Notes: generated from the letters alone by a model not told the origin. Shown: positions 1 to 9,324, numbered from the stretch's first letter. The stretch: 64,000 bases of DNA from Verrucomicrobiales bacterium (GCA_029213005.1 JARGPI010000004.1:62001-126000); one strand, 5' to 3'. Translations and numbers: made by a program.

Positions 1-531
1 ATGAATAACAAAGACACTGCAACCTTCGGGAAGCAGTGCTTCATGGCTCGCCGACTCGTCGAAAAAGGCGTCCGCTTTGTGCAGATTTTCTCCGGCGGTT
101 GGGACAGTCATGATTACCTCGAAAGAGGTCATTCCTCCCGGATTCGCAGCGTCGACCAGCCGATGGCGGCACTGATCAAAGATCTCAAACAGCGGGGCAT
201 GCTCGAAGACACCCTCGTGATCTGGTGCGGAGAATTCGGCCGGACCCCTGATAACAACAAGCGGGGCGGCGTCTATTCAATTGGTCGCGGCCATAACGCC
301 GACGCCATGACCATGTTGCTGGCCGGTGGTGGGGTAAAACCCGGTATTGTCGGAGCAACCGACGAGGTCGGGGGCGAAGCGGTTGACGTGAAACACCCCA
401 TCCGCGACCTGCACGTGACCCTGCTTCACCTACTTGGCCTGGATGACAACAAACTTACCTACTTCCACGGCGGCCGCTACAAACAGCTCTCGCAGTTTGG
501 AGGCCAGGTCATACCGGAGTTAATTGCGTAG
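1..531 (+). CDS. DUF1501 family protein, C-terminal part (runs off left edge)
   Basis: This is the last ~176 residues of a DUF1501 protein, a sulfatase-like alkaline-phosphatase-fold family abundant in planctomycetes and verrucomicrobia, where it usually follows a DUF1549/DUF1553 cytochrome-type gene. Visible family features are the GGWDSHDYL stretch near residue 32, the segment LVIWCGEFGRTP near residue 72, the GRGHN motif near residue 95 and the LHLLGLDD segment near the C terminus. Full family members are about 450-480 residues, so more than half lies upstream of the window; the ATG at position 1 is probably internal. The usual partner gene cannot be seen. Substrate unknown. Confidence 0.85.
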   Translation: MNNKDTATFGKQCFMARRLVEKGVRFVQIFSGGWDSHDYLERGHSSRIRSVDQPMAALIKDLKQRGMLEDTLVIWCGEFGRTPDNNKRGGVYSIGRGHNADAMTMLLAGGGVKPGIVGATDEVGGEAVDVKHPIRDLHVTLLHLLGLDDNKLTYFHGGRYKQLSQFGGQVIPELIA

Positions 532-538
532 TGAGGGC

Positions 539-808
539 TCAGAGAAGAGAGGGAGGTGATTCTATCAACGAACGAAGCAGCCCGCTCCGCCAAAGCAAAA
601 TAGAGAGCACCCAGAACCCTGCATAAAAGCCAGCATGCGCCCAAAGACCATTCCACGCAGCCAATCCGATAAGTAGAGGAAGAAAAAATTGGGCAAGGGC
701 GACGGTTATCATTAATCCTGCAACCCCGACGCAAAGCGGCATCAGGATAGTGGCCCGCCATAGCAAGCCCCACATCGTCCCCGCTATCGCTTTGGCCCCG
801 CCCTTCAA
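539..808 (-). CDS. Small hydrophobic membrane protein of unknown function
   Basis: An 89-residue, strongly hydrophobic protein with two to three likely membrane segments (about residues 15-35, 38-52 and 58-75). It is not recognised. The reading frame begins with TTG 19 bases after the stop of the next gene; an internal ATG at 775 is an alternative start. It is the last gene of the leftward run beginning at thyA and ends 7 bases from the stop of the convergent DUF1501 gene. It could be a chance open frame, but the contiguous spacing and evenly distributed hydrophobic segments favour a real gene. Confidence 0.45.
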   Translation of the reverse strand: MKGGAKAIAGTMWGLLWRATILMPLCVGVAGLMITVALAQFFLPLLIGLAAWNGLWAHAGFYAGFWVLSILLWRSGLLRSLIESPPSLL

Positions 809-827
809 GACAGAATAGGGAGGGCTA

Positions 828-1130
828 CTACAATCCGTAGATGGAAAGCGCTCTTGCGATATCCCCTATCGCCAGAGTAAAGCCGGGGTGGTCATTTTCC
901 CACTCTTCGAAACGCTCGCCAAGGGTTTTCCAGTTGCCGGACAGGTAGCCGTCCATCACATCCTCTTTGTCGATTTTGAAAGCGGTTTTCTCAATCTCTT
1001 CGCTAATGAGATCTTTTCCGGGGTGAGCGGCGGCTTGTTGCTCGAGACGCTCCAGAGCCTCGGAGATTTCGGTGGGATCCATCCCTTTTGCCTCCATCGA
1101 CAACCTCAATCTGTTTATATTTTCTTTCAT
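828..1130 (-). CDS. Conserved-looking small soluble protein, unknown function
   Basis: A roughly 100-residue acidic, mostly helical protein without signal peptide or membrane segment. The chosen ATG at 1130 gives an N terminus MKENINRLRL; a TTG at 1145 would extend it five residues and create a 4-base overlap with the DUF4159 stop codon. The C-terminal half has a tryptophan/glutamate-rich patch (NWKTLGERFEEWENDHPGF). Position between DUF4159 and a small membrane protein suggests cotranscription. I do not recognise the family. Confidence 0.6.
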   Translation of the reverse strand: MKENINRLRLSMEAKGMDPTEISEALERLEQQAAAHPGKDLISEEIEKTAFKIDKEDVMDGYLSGNWKTLGERFEEWENDHPGFTLAIGDIARALSIYGL

Positions 1131-1141
1131 TCTAAAATCTA

Positions 1142-2035
1142 TCAATGGGTTAATGCATAAAACACTACGTTTACCCCGAGTGGGTAAGCGTATTTTTCTG
1201 AAAACTCTCTGAAATACCAGGGATCAGTCCCCTCCTCCTCCCAACCGTCGCCGAGGTCGGTATTGAAGCAGATAAACATGCACATCCGGCCTTTGTCGTC
1301 GTAAACTGCGCGGTAGTGCGGCGTTTCGGAGCCCGGCTTGTTCCACTCGTAGGTGATGCCTTCTTCCCGCCCCATCTGAGCCATCCCCACTGCGGGAATC
1401 TGTGGTTTGATCTCCAAATCAAACACGATGTGGAAAATGGGATGGTCGATCTCCAGCTCAACCGGCTCCCGATCGGGAAAGATCTGTTTGAGGGCGCGAT
1501 AGAAGTTTTTCCATTCATAGATCCCCCAGAAGTCATCGACCATGATAAATCCGCCGTTCAACATGTAGTCCCGCATGATTTTTGCCTCGTCATCTGTGAT
1601 CCAGATGTCTCCGGGCTCGATCATGTAAATGAAGGGGTAATGCCTCATTTGCTCGGAATCGATATCGACAATCGCTCCGTTGGGATCGACCTCAAGCGAG
1701 GTCAATTGTTGAAGACGGTAGGAAAAGTTCAGCTCACTGTCGGGATAATCGATCATCCACTTGGCGCGGCGGCCCATCCAGGTCCCGGAATTGTAGCGCA
1801 GCCGGGCAAAGGTGAAAACGTCGTTCGGCAAGTCGGCATTTACTTCCCAATCAGGGAAATCGTAAAACTGGCCCCGACCAAAATCTCGCGGATCTTCGGG
1901 AACTTCGCCGTCTCTGATCCCGAAATAGACGGGTTTGACCCTCCGCATTGAATCCTGAGTGACGCCCAAACCAGCCCAAATTCCGACCAAAGTGGCCAGG
2001 ACGACCGAACGAATGCCCTTTTTAGATATCCTCAC
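1142..2035 (-). CDS. DUF4159 domain-containing exported protein
   Basis: A 297-residue protein with an N-terminal signal or anchor segment (about residues 8-27) followed by a DUF4159 domain. Characteristic features are the FTFARLRYNSG stretch near residue 75, the DYPDSELNFSYRLQQLT stretch near 95, IYMIEPGDIWITDDEA near 136 and the glycine-rich loop MLNGGFIMVDDFWG near 158. DUF4159 has a glutamine-amidotransferase-like fold without obvious catalytic residues and in PVC bacteria often accompanies MoxR/vWA genes; those partners are absent here. It lies 34 bases downstream of folA in a same-strand run. Role unknown. Confidence 0.8.
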   Translation of the reverse strand: MRISKKGIRSVVLATLVGIWAGLGVTQDSMRRVKPVYFGIRDGEVPEDPRDFGRGQFYDFPDWEVNADLPNDVFTFARLRYNSGTWMGRRAKWMIDYPDSELNFSYRLQQLTSLEVDPNGAIVDIDSEQMRHYPFIYMIEPGDIWITDDEAKIMRDYMLNGGFIMVDDFWGIYEWKNFYRALKQIFPDREPVELEIDHPIFHIVFDLEIKPQIPAVGMAQMGREEGITYEWNKPGSETPHYRAVYDDKGRMCMFICFNTDLGDGWEEEGTDPWYFREFSEKYAYPLGVNVVFYALTH

Positions 2036-2069
2036 AGTTCACCGTCCTTTGTTCGGGGCGGAACGTCAA

Positions 2070-2558
2070 TCAAAACCGTCTCACGTAACGCCTCAGCTCA
2101 AAATCATCATCGCGGTGCATTACCTCGATCAATTCGAAGTCATCTTCGAATTCGACGAGGCTTGTATCCCCCTCGTAAGGCTCGAAAACGTAGCTCAGAT
2201 AAACCTCGGAGCAGATCGGGAGAAATTCGCGGTAAATCTCGGCCCCGCCGATCACGCTTACGATCATTTCCCCTCCGAGATGGCTGACGACCTGCTCACA
2301 GCTGTTAACGAGCTCAAAACCTTCCGGAACTTCCGTTAAATCCCTCGAAATGACGATATTTCGTCGCTTGGGAAGCGGACGTCCGATCGATTCCATCGTT
2401 TTCCGCCCCATCACGATCGGGTAACCGAGGGTCAGCTTTTTGAACCATTTCAGATCCTCGGAAAGGCGCCACGGGAGGTCACCATCTTTCCCGATGATGC
2501 GGTTTGAGGCCATCGCAACGACGGCACGAAGAACGGGCTTTTCGGGGATCTCTTTCAT
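2070..2558 (-). CDS. folA: Dihydrofolate reductase
   Basis: Dihydrofolate reductase, which reduces dihydrofolate to tetrahydrofolate with NADPH in the cytoplasm. The 162-residue length is typical. Visible landmarks are [18 protein letters not shown] (residues ~15-32, the Met20-type loop and folate pocket), the [20 protein letters not shown] segment with the nucleotide-binding helix, and [15 protein letters not shown] near residue 100. Its start codon overlaps the thyA stop by four bases, the classic thyA-folA translational coupling, which matches the need to regenerate tetrahydrofolate from the dihydrofolate released by ThyA. Confidence 0.96.
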   Translation of the reverse strand: MKEIPEKPVLRAVVAMASNRIIGKDGDLPWRLSEDLKWFKKLTLGYPIVMGRKTMESIGRPLPKRRNIVISRDLTEVPEGFELVNSCEQVVSHLGGEMIVSVIGGAEIYREFLPICSEVYLSYVFEPYEGDTSLVEFEDDFELIEVMHRDDDFELRRYVRRF

Positions 2559-3358
2559 ACAGCAATAGGGGCTTTGATCGACGGATGGGGATCGTAATCG
2601 ACCAATTCAAAATCCTCGAATGAAAATCCGTCGATTTCTTTGATTTCCGGATTCAAAAGCATCTTCGGCAGAGGTCTCGGCTCCCGTTGCAACTGTGTTT
2701 TGGCCTGTTCGATGTGATTGGAATAGAGGTGGAGATCACCAAAAGTGTGAACAAAATCGCCCGGCTTCAAATCGCAGACCTGAGCCATCATCAACACAAG
2801 AAGCGAATAAGACGCAATGTTAAACGGCACACCGAGAAAGAGATCCGCACTTCTTTGATAGAGCTGACAACTCAATTCGCCGGCTGTGGTATCGACGTAA
2901 AACTGAAACATGGTGTGACACGGAGGAAGGGCCATCTGGCCGACGTCGGCGACATTCCAGGCGCTCACGATATGGCGTCGGCTGGTGGGATTGTTTTTGA
3001 TCGAATCCACCACTTGAGCGATCTGATCGATCGGAGCAGCCCCTTCAGCGCCCTGCCAGGAGCGCCACTGTTTCCCGTAAACCGGTCCGAGATTACCCTC
3101 GGAATCCGCCCATTCATCCCAGATCGTGACCTTGTTCTCCTGAAGATACTTAACGTTGGTATCCCCTTTCAAAAACCAGAGCAACTCGTGAATGATCGAC
3201 CGGAGATGGAGTTTCTTGGTCGTTAAGACCGGGAAGGATTCGCGAAGATCAAAGCGCGCCTGGGCCCCGAAAACACCCACCGTGCCGACTCCAGTCCGGT
3301 CGCCGCGCTCCTTTCCCTCGTTTAAAACCAGGTCCAATAAATCAAGATAGGTCTGCAT
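2555..3358 (-). CDS. thyA: Thymidylate synthase (ThyA type)
   Basis: Thymidylate synthase converts dUMP to dTMP with methylene-tetrahydrofolate. The 267-residue protein carries the [11 protein letters not shown] loop, [35 protein letters not shown] and the active-site [12 protein letters not shown] with the catalytic cysteine at residue 147, plus [12 protein letters not shown] and the C-terminal IKAPIAV. The open frame extends to 3433, but the extra N terminus is not family-like and runs into the divergent sulfatase; the ATG at 3358 gives the standard [12 protein letters not shown] start. It is head-to-head with the sulfatase only 15 bases away and leads the leftward operon. Confidence 0.97.
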   Translation of the reverse strand: MQTYLDLLDLVLNEGKERGDRTGVGTVGVFGAQARFDLRESFPVLTTKKLHLRSIIHELLWFLKGDTNVKYLQENKVTIWDEWADSEGNLGPVYGKQWRSWQGAEGAAPIDQIAQVVDSIKNNPTSRRHIVSAWNVADVGQMALPPCHTMFQFYVDTTAGELSCQLYQRSADLFLGVPFNIASYSLLVLMMAQVCDLKPGDFVHTFGDLHLYSNHIEQAKTQLQREPRPLPKMLLNPEIKEIDGFSFEDFELVDYDPHPSIKAPIAV

Positions 3359-3373
3359 GGAATTTATGCTAGA

Positions 3374-5143
3374 ATGCCGCCGATGAGAACTTTTGCAATC
3401 GCCCTCCTCATTTTCTGTTTCCCGCTGGCTCAAGCTGAAGACAAAAAGAAACCGAACGTGATCGTAATTTTAACGGACGATCAGGGCTGGGGAGATCTGA
3501 GCCTTTCGGGAAATACGAATCTGAGCACCCCGAATATCGACTCGCTCGCCCGGGATGGGGCCAGCTTTGACCGGTTTTACGTCTGCCCGGTCTGCTCCCC
3601 GACCAGAGCCGAGTTTCTAACCGGAAGATATGCGACCCGCAGCGGTGTCTACTCCACCTCGGCAGGAGGCGAGCGGATGAATCTCGACGAAAAGACCGTC
3701 GCTGATGTGTTCAAAGATGGCGGCTACCGCACCGCCGCCTTCGGCAAATGGCACAACGGCATGCAATACCCCTACCACCCGAACGGAAGAGGTTTCGATG
3801 AATTTTATGGATTCTGCTCCGGTCATTGGGGCAATTACTTCAGCAGCCCGATTCTTGAACACAACGGCAGGATCACCAAAGGCGATGGATTCATCATCGA
3901 CGATTTCACGACCCGTTCGATGTCTTTTATAGAAGAGCACAAAGATGAGCCGTTCTTCGTCTATCTACCCTACAACACTCCCCACTCCCCGATGCAGATT
4001 CCCGATGAATTCTGGGATCGTTTCAAAGACAAGGAACTCAAAATGAAAAATCGGGAAGCCGATAAAGAAAAGGATCTGCATCTCCGGGCAGCCCTCGCTA
4101 TGTGTGAAAATATTGATTGGAACGTCGGGCGAATTTTGAAGAAACTCGAAGAGCTCGAAATCGCCGACAACACCATCATCGCCTACTTTCACGATAACGG
4201 TCCCAATGGAGTCCGGTGGAATGGTGACATGAAAGGACGCAAGGGATCCACCGACGAAGGCGGGGTGCGGAGCCCTCTCCTGATTCGCTGGCCGAAGCAA
4301 ATCGCACCGGGCACGGTAGTGAAAACGATGGGCGCCACGATCGATCTTCTCCCGACCTTCGCCGATCTGGCCGATATCGAAGTCAAAGAAACGAAAGAAC
4401 TGGACGGGATCAGCCTGAAACCCTACTTGAGCGGGAGTGTCAAAGAACCTGTAGAGCGAACTATTATCTCCAGCTGGAAAGGGAAAGTCAGCGCGAGAAC
4501 CAACCGCTTCAGACTCGGAGATAGGGGCCAGTTATTTGATATGGTTACCGATCCGGGACAACGCATCAATGTAGCTAAGAAATTCCCCGCTGAATACGCC
4601 GCACTCAGTAAAGAATTGTCTAAATGGAAAGAGGAACACCTCCCCGGCTTAACTCCAGAGACGGACGATCGTCCATTTGTGATCGGGCACCCTAACTATA
4701 GGTATTCCCAAATCCCGGCGCGCGACGGTATACCATCGGGAGAGATCAAACGATCCAATAAATTTCCGAACGATTCCTTTTTCGGGAACTGGGTTAATAT
4801 CGAGGACAGCATCACCTGGAAAGCCGAGGTCGCTGCGGCCGGGAAATATCAGGTCGAGATTTACTACACCTGCCCACCGGAAGATGCCGGTTCAGTGATC
4901 GAGTTAAGCTTTCAGGATGCTTCGCTTCGGGCCACTCTTTCCAAGGGCCATGCATCCCCATTGCTCGGCGCCGAAAACGATCGTTCGCCGCGAGTCGAGT
5001 CCTACACTCAGGACTTTACCTCAATGAAGCTGGGAGTCATTGAACTGCCGGAAGGCCCCGGCACTCTGGAACTAAAAGCTCTCAGCAAGACTGGGCGTCA
5101 GGTTATGGACTTCCGCCTTATGATGCTGAGTCGGATCGAATGA
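3374..5143 (+). CDS. Secreted sulfatase with C-terminal beta-sandwich extension
   Basis: A formylglycine-dependent sulfatase, probably acting on a sulfated polysaccharide outside the cytoplasm. It has a signal peptide ([18 protein letters not shown] after an optional MPP; the ATG at 3383 is an equally good start), the metal-binding [14 protein letters not shown] stretch, the modification motif CSPTR with Cys74, GKWHNG near residue 125, and a further FHDNGPNG metal site. Beyond the core (about residue 430) lies a ~150-residue domain containing [19 protein letters not shown] that looks like a carbohydrate-binding sandwich. Its last 72 bases overlap the convergent GspM-like gene. Promoter elements must overlap thyA coding DNA. 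Confidence 0.93.
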   Translation: MPPMRTFAIALLIFCFPLAQAEDKKKPNVIVILTDDQGWGDLSLSGNTNLSTPNIDSLARDGASFDRFYVCPVCSPTRAEFLTGRYATRSGVYSTSAGGERMNLDEKTVADVFKDGGYRTAAFGKWHNGMQYPYHPNGRGFDEFYGFCSGHWGNYFSSPILEHNGRITKGDGFIIDDFTTRSMSFIEEHKDEPFFVYLPYNTPHSPMQIPDEFWDRFKDKELKMKNREADKEKDLHLRAALAMCENIDWNVGRILKKLEELEIADNTIIAYFHDNGPNGVRWNGDMKGRKGSTDEGGVRSPLLIRWPKQIAPGTVVKTMGATIDLLPTFADLADIEVKETKELDGISLKPYLSGSVKEPVERTIISSWKGKVSARTNRFRLGDRGQLFDMVTDPGQRINVAKKFPAEYAALSKELSKWKEEHLPGLTPETDDRPFVIGHPNYRYSQIPARDGIPSGEIKRSNKFPNDSFFGNWVNIEDSITWKAEVAAAGKYQVEIYYTCPPEDAGSVIELSFQDASLRATLSKGHASPLLGAENDRSPRVESYTQDFTSMKLGVIELPEGPGTLELKALSKTGRQVMDFRLMMLSRIE

Positions 5144-5683
5144 CCGATTGTTCCCCAGATACCACTGACTGACCCGAAGGCGGCACTGCATTCCGAAGTC
5201 GTCCATCTCGAGGGCGATATGATCAACCCCGGCGAAAGTGCCCGGTGTTTGAATTTTGTGGACCCATCGGACGATATCTTTTTCGTGCCCTTTGATTGAT
5301 ACTTCAACCGTGGCCCGGTCGAAATTCTCAAAGGACTCCGTGGTAATCGCCTGGGCCTTTTTCCGGGGATGAATCTGATGTTCGCCAAATTCCAAACCAT
5401 ATTGAACACTGGATCCCCGAAGACTATCGAGCAGATAGAGAGAAGCTCCGTTCTGGGTATCGAATCTCGGGATCCGCTCACTGATCCATTCCGCTCTTGA
5501 GTACCAGGTATCTTTTGAGGAAAGGAGGGTATTCATTTCGAATAACTGGTGCATCAGGGCGGCACCTTCATTGTTATACCGATGAACCCGCTTGACCCCG
5601 TAGTAACCTGCCGTCGCCAGAATCGCAGCAATTAAGACCACGCCGGGCAATCTTTTTATCCATGATAAAATCTGTAGTTTCAT
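5072..5683 (-). CDS. Bitopic inner-membrane protein, possibly GspM/PilO-like
   Basis: A 203-residue protein with one N-terminal membrane segment (about residues 10-30) and a periplasmic domain. The topology, size and position directly after a GspL/PilMN-like gene, with a 4-base ATGA overlap, are those of GspM/PilO assembly-platform components; sequence similarity is not strong enough by eye to be certain. The last 24 codons lie antisense to the 3' end of the sulfatase gene. No other type II secretion or type IV pilus gene is visible nearby. Confidence 0.5.
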   Translation of the reverse strand: MKLQILSWIKRLPGVVLIAAILATAGYYGVKRVHRYNNEGAALMHQLFEMNTLLSSKDTWYSRAEWISERIPRFDTQNGASLYLLDSLRGSSVQYGLEFGEHQIHPRKKAQAITTESFENFDRATVEVSIKGHEKDIVRWVHKIQTPGTFAGVDHIALEMDDFGMQCRLRVSQWYLGNNRSFDPTQHHKAEVHNLTPSLAESF

Positions 5684-6891
5684 GAGCGAAATCCCTTCAG
5701 GATAAAAATTGAAGTTCCATCGAGGAGCACTTCCGGAGTCGTGTAGTCCCAGGAAAAGGCCCCCAAAGCACTGGTTCTAGCCAATTCGTCAATATAGCGA
5801 AGCGCGATGTCACTGCTCTTTGCTTCGCAGGTAATTTCGACTTCGTGCTGTCCGATCGCCATTCGGCTGATGTTAATTTCGGAGGAACTGGGCATGGTAA
5901 AGATTTTACGCCACGTTTCCAATACCGAAGAATTGCGATCTACTGCAGGCGCCATCTCCTCCCACTGCGCCTTAATCATCCCGAGACGCCGGGTTTCTTC
6001 CAGATTCGCGGCAACACCAGCCTCCTGATGCTTCTTCTGGAAATAGGCCATCGCATAGGTTCCCGTCATCAGGAGAGTCAGGGCGACCGTTCCAAATGCG
6101 GTCGCCGCCTGTTTGAAAAAATGCCGTTTCCGGGCCGAACGAATCTGCTTATTTTCACGGATCCGCCGGGGCGTCATACCCAGCGCCGTTTCCACATTCG
6201 CCGGATCAGCACGGTGGCTCGATACCACAGAATAGGGAAGCACTGCCTCATATACTTTCTGCCGGGATTGATCCCAAAGGTATAGCGACGGGCTCTTGGT
6301 AATCACCTTCTCCTTCTTAAGACGGTCCACCAGCGATCGGATTTCACGGGCTTTGTCGGCGTCTCTGTCCCCTTTCAACTCCTCGTAGTATGCGGTTCGC
6401 CCGTCGCGCTCAACTGCCACCACGGTCTTCCTTAGTTCGCACCAAACGGCAACACTCTCCTCCGGCATTCCGATGAGCGAGGCTGCGGGAACGACAGAAT
6501 CAGGGATCAAATTCTCAGAAAAATCATGAACTCTTCTTCCAGTCGTCGGAATGTCGATTCGCACCAACGTTTCCGGTGGATAGCCGGTAACCGGTTGAGC
6601 GCCAATACCTGACAAATCATAATCAGGACCGGCTGACTCAATATGAGCGCGGGCCTCGCGTAAAAGCCCAACCTCACTGGTAGCGGAACTCACAAAGTTC
6701 AGCGATACCTGGTCGCAGGATGGCAAAGCGAGAATCTTTCTGCGTCGCGATCCCTTTTTAAATTCAATCAGACGTGAGTCTGCACAGGTATCAACCAGAC
6801 GGGCTCCCCGCCCGCGATCGACGAACCAGAGCTCCCAGACTAAAGTGCCGGGAAACCATATCTGGTACGAATCTGAAAACAAACTCCTCAT
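5680..6891 (-). CDS. GspL/PilM-PilN-like bitopic membrane protein
   Basis: A 403-residue protein with a long cytoplasmic N-terminal region (about residues 1-250), one membrane segment (about 258-285, beginning near QAATAFGTVALTLLMTGTYA) and a periplasmic coiled-coil/ferredoxin-like tail containing SEINISRMAIGQHEVEITC, a strand pattern typical of PilN and GspL. This layout matches GspL or a fused PilM-PilN, which links the assembly ATPase to the pseudopilus. It is cotranscribed with the GspM/PilO-like gene. A 28-bp perfect palindrome ends five bases upstream of its ATG. Function inferred from topology and pairing. Confidence 0.55.
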   Translation of the reverse strand: MRSLFSDSYQIWFPGTLVWELWFVDRGRGARLVDTCADSRLIEFKKGSRRRKILALPSCDQVSLNFVSSATSEVGLLREARAHIESAGPDYDLSGIGAQPVTGYPPETLVRIDIPTTGRRVHDFSENLIPDSVVPAASLIGMPEESVAVWCELRKTVVAVERDGRTAYYEELKGDRDADKAREIRSLVDRLKKEKVITKSPSLYLWDQSRQKVYEAVLPYSVVSSHRADPANVETALGMTPRRIRENKQIRSARKRHFFKQAATAFGTVALTLLMTGTYAMAYFQKKHQEAGVAANLEETRRLGMIKAQWEEMAPAVDRNSSVLETWRKIFTMPSSSEINISRMAIGQHEVEITCEAKSSDIALRYIDELARTSALGAFSWDYTTPEVLLDGTSIFILKGFRS

Positions 6892-6895
6892 TTAT

Positions 6896-6923
6896 AAAAT
6901 TTATAATAATTATTATAAATTTT
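6896..6923. repeat. 28-bp perfect AT-only palindrome upstream of GspL-like gene
   Basis: Both arms are 14 bases (AAAATTTATAATAA and its exact reverse complement) with no loop. It lies between the AI-2E-permease stop at 6946 and the GspL-like ATG at 6891, five bases from the latter. It may be an operator, the AT-rich core of a promoter, or a cruciform-prone element; on RNA it would sequester the translation start region. Confidence 0.8.
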
Positions 6924-6945
6924 CAATTCGGAATTTCAGGAGATC

Positions 6946-8064
6946 TTAATTTTTATGAATTTCGGGGATAATTTCGCGGTCCACCGAGCCACTTCCGAGG
7001 AGACGTCCGATCGGCTTCAAGACGTCTACGTGGTCGCAGACCACCCGTGCGGTCGCCATCAAAGGCACTGCAATCAAAACACCGCCGATTCCCCACATCC
7101 AACCGAGAAGCAGGATTCCGAAGAACAGAATGATCACATGGACGCTCAGCGCCCGGCCGAGCAAGCTGGGTGTGACCGCATTGGCTTCGATCGAATTGGC
7201 TATCAAATAGATCGCCGGAGCCAGCGCCGCCGTCCAAAGCGAGTCCATTTCAACTACCGCTGCTAAAAATACAATAATCGTCCCGGTGATCAGACCTATA
7301 TAGGGAACAAAATTAAAGCACGCCGCCATGACGCCCCACAGTGCCGGGTTCGGCATTCCGATCGCCCACATCCCGAGTCCAATCACTATACCGAGACCTA
7401 TATTGATCAGGGTGAATCGAAACAGGTATCGGGAAATCATCTCCTCGGCATTCCGGATCATACTCAATAAGTCAGCCTCCCTTCCCCGTAACATTTCCAA
7501 ATTTGCGATTCGCTCCAGAAAATCGTCCCCAAAGGCGAGCAGCAGAAAAAGAAAGCTGATCGCTATCACAAACTCCAATCCCACCTCTGCCGTCGCGCCC
7601 AGCACCGTGCTGGTTAAAGTAGGACGAGCCACCTCTACCTTCAGTTTATCGGGATCGCGGGCCGGTTCTGTGATTTTATCAATCTTGCCGGCCGCCTCCG
7701 TAATTTCGACCACAGACTCTTTGACTGGTCGAATCTTGCGTTCAACCTCGTTAAACTTTTTCGGCGCATCCCCGATCCATTTGCTGGCAGGACCGGATAA
7801 CGCAAAAACTCCGACACAGACCACAGAAATAATCGTCAGAACAATCAAGGCTGACGTGATTATCGGAGGAATCTTCAGTTTCGTCCCGAGCACCCGGGCT
7901 ACCGGCTTTACCGCCAGGGCCAACATGGTCGCGAGGGCCACCGGAAACAAGATAGGTCTCGCCAGCGCAGCACCGGCAACTACCGCCAGCGTTGCCAGAA
8001 CGATGAGACTGATATTTGCCCCGGTTACAAATGCGGCCCGTGGGCTGTGGATCTTTTTTTTCAA
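6946..8064 (-). CDS. AI-2E family transporter (PerM/UPF0118 type permease)
   Basis: A 372-residue polytopic membrane protein with about eight membrane segments. Family features include the N-terminal pair of helices (SLIVLATLAVVAGAALARPI, PVALATMLALAVKPVARVLG), a central soluble segment rich in charged residues (about 105-165), and the C-terminal signature region LWGVMAACFNFVPYIGLITG and ANAVTPSLLGRALSVHVIIL. Members export small molecules or sodium/protons; true AI-2 export is shown for few, so the substrate is open. It sits 39 bases downstream of the cardiolipin-synthase-like gene on the same strand. Confidence 0.9.
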   Translation of the reverse strand: MKKKIHSPRAAFVTGANISLIVLATLAVVAGAALARPILFPVALATMLALAVKPVARVLGTKLKIPPIITSALIVLTIISVVCVGVFALSGPASKWIGDAPKKFNEVERKIRPVKESVVEITEAAGKIDKITEPARDPDKLKVEVARPTLTSTVLGATAEVGLEFVIAISFLFLLLAFGDDFLERIANLEMLRGREADLLSMIRNAEEMISRYLFRFTLINIGLGIVIGLGMWAIGMPNPALWGVMAACFNFVPYIGLITGTIIVFLAAVVEMDSLWTAALAPAIYLIANSIEANAVTPSLLGRALSVHVIILFFGILLLGWMWGIGGVLIAVPLMATARVVCDHVDVLKPIGRLLGSGSVDREIIPEIHKN

Positions 8065-8103
8065 AATAGGTGTGGTCTGTGAATGTTTAGTGCAATGAAG
8101 GGA

Positions 8104-9324
8104 TCAATAGTCGCAGTTTTCCGTCCAGACGGGTAAAGGAATCGAGGCGGCCACCTTTTCCTTGGTTCGTTTCCAGAGCCCTCTTTTGTCGTAATCTTCG
8201 CGAGTCAATCGACGACTGATCGCTAAATCATTTTCAAACTTCTCTTTCATCGCGGCGGCGAAGGTCCTGTCTTTAACAATCAGGTTGAACTCATCGTTAA
8301 GGCAGAGTGAAACCATATCGAAATTGATCGAACCAATCGATACAATTTCGTCATCAATTATCATCGCCTTGGCATGGCACATCGCGACCTCGTAGAGGAA
8401 CAGCTCGATACCCAGATCCAGAAAGTCACCCCACCGGTCCCGGGCGAGCGACTCAGCTACCCAGGAGTCATTTCGCCGACCCGGCATGACGACCCGGACT
8501 TTAACGTCGCGATTTACGGCCTTTTCGAAAAGTGTCAGGATTCTTTCGTTGGGAATCAGATAGGCGCTCAGGATGTCTACCGAATTGCGCGCACGACTGA
8601 CCAACGTCTCGTAGACCTCGAAGGCTTCGGATTCTTTCTGGTGGGGGTAACTGGCCAGGGGGATCGTTTCCGCGCCGTTTTCGACCTCTTGAATGATATA
8701 GTTGGACTGCAGCGCCAAGGTTACCTTGTCACCCTGAAACGGAACCGAGCGACTGTGGTTCCAGTTTTTAATGAATCCCCGGGAAAGGGCATCCACCACG
8801 GGTCCCTCGACCCTAAAATGATAGTCGTGCCAACGTCTGTCTTCATCGAAGGCATCTGACCATTCATCTCCGATGCCCACTCCCCCAACGAAACCGACTT
8901 CACCGTCGCACACCAGAATTTTACGGTGGGTCCGATGCTGGTATTCAAGCGGGTTTTTGATATCGAAGGGATTGTATCGACAAACCACAACCCCGGCGTT
9001 AGAGAGTTGCTCCAACCGTTCCCGGTCCATATCGAAGCTGCCATGGGCGTCGAGTAAAAGATAGCAGGGAACTCCTTCCTCAGCTTTGCGGCATAACAGG
9101 TTGCAAAACTGATCAGGAACGTCCCCACTCCAATACACATAGGTCAGAAAGAATATCGATTCCGTCGCCTGCTCAATTGCGTCTCGCATCGCAGGAAAGA
9201 CTTCATTGCCGTCCTCGAGAATAGAGATCTGATTTTTACTACGCATTTCGTTCAACTCCTTTTCAATTGATCGAAAAGTCTCATCGTGATAGTCCAGTGG
9301 TTTCGTTTCGAGTTCTTTCATCAT
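8104..9324 (-). CDS. Phospholipase D family protein, cardiolipin synthase-like
   Basis: A two-HKD phospholipase D superfamily protein of about 406 residues. The first HKD motif is HRKILVCDGEVGFVGG, the second HAKAMIIDDEIVSIGSINFD, each with H, K, D and a following GS/GG. There are no N-terminal membrane helices, as in ClsB-type cardiolipin synthases, which condense phospholipids into cardiolipin at the inner membrane. The open frame extends to 9381, but that N terminus lies inside the terminator hairpin of the preceding gene, so the ATG at 9324 (second ATG at 9321) is chosen. It is followed by the AI-2E permease gene. Confidence 0.88.
   Translation of the reverse strand: MMKELETKPLDYHDETFRSIEKELNEMRSKNQISILEDGNEVFPAMRDAIEQATESIFFLTYVYWSGDVPDQFCNLLCRKAEEGVPCYLLLDAHGSFDMDRERLEQLSNAGVVVCRYNPFDIKNPLEYQHRTHRKILVCDGEVGFVGGVGIGDEWSDAFDEDRRWHDYHFRVEGPVVDALSRGFIKNWNHSRSVPFQGDKVTLALQSNYIIQEVENGAETIPLASYPHQKESEAFEVYETLVSRARNSVDILSAYLIPNERILTLFEKAVNRDVKVRVVMPGRRNDSWVAESLARDRWGDFLDLGIELFLYEVAMCHAKAMIIDDEIVSIGSINFDMVSLCLNDEFNLIVKDRTFAAAMKEKFENDLAISRRLTREDYDKRGLWKRTKEKVAASIPLPVWTENCDY

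Noticed and set aside
1316..1951. A rightward frame of 211 codons opposite the DUF4159 gene
   Set aside because: No family features; the opposing strand has a coherent DUF4159 protein with an export signal.
3359..3433. An N-terminal extension of thyA to 3433
   Set aside because: The extra residues are absent from ThyA and overlap the divergent sulfatase start; ATG 3358 gives the standard length.
7328..8098. A long rightward open frame of 256 codons antisense to the AI-2E permease
   Set aside because: It is low complexity (rich in Ser, Ile, Arg), has no recognisable domain, and lies wholly opposite a clear permease gene.
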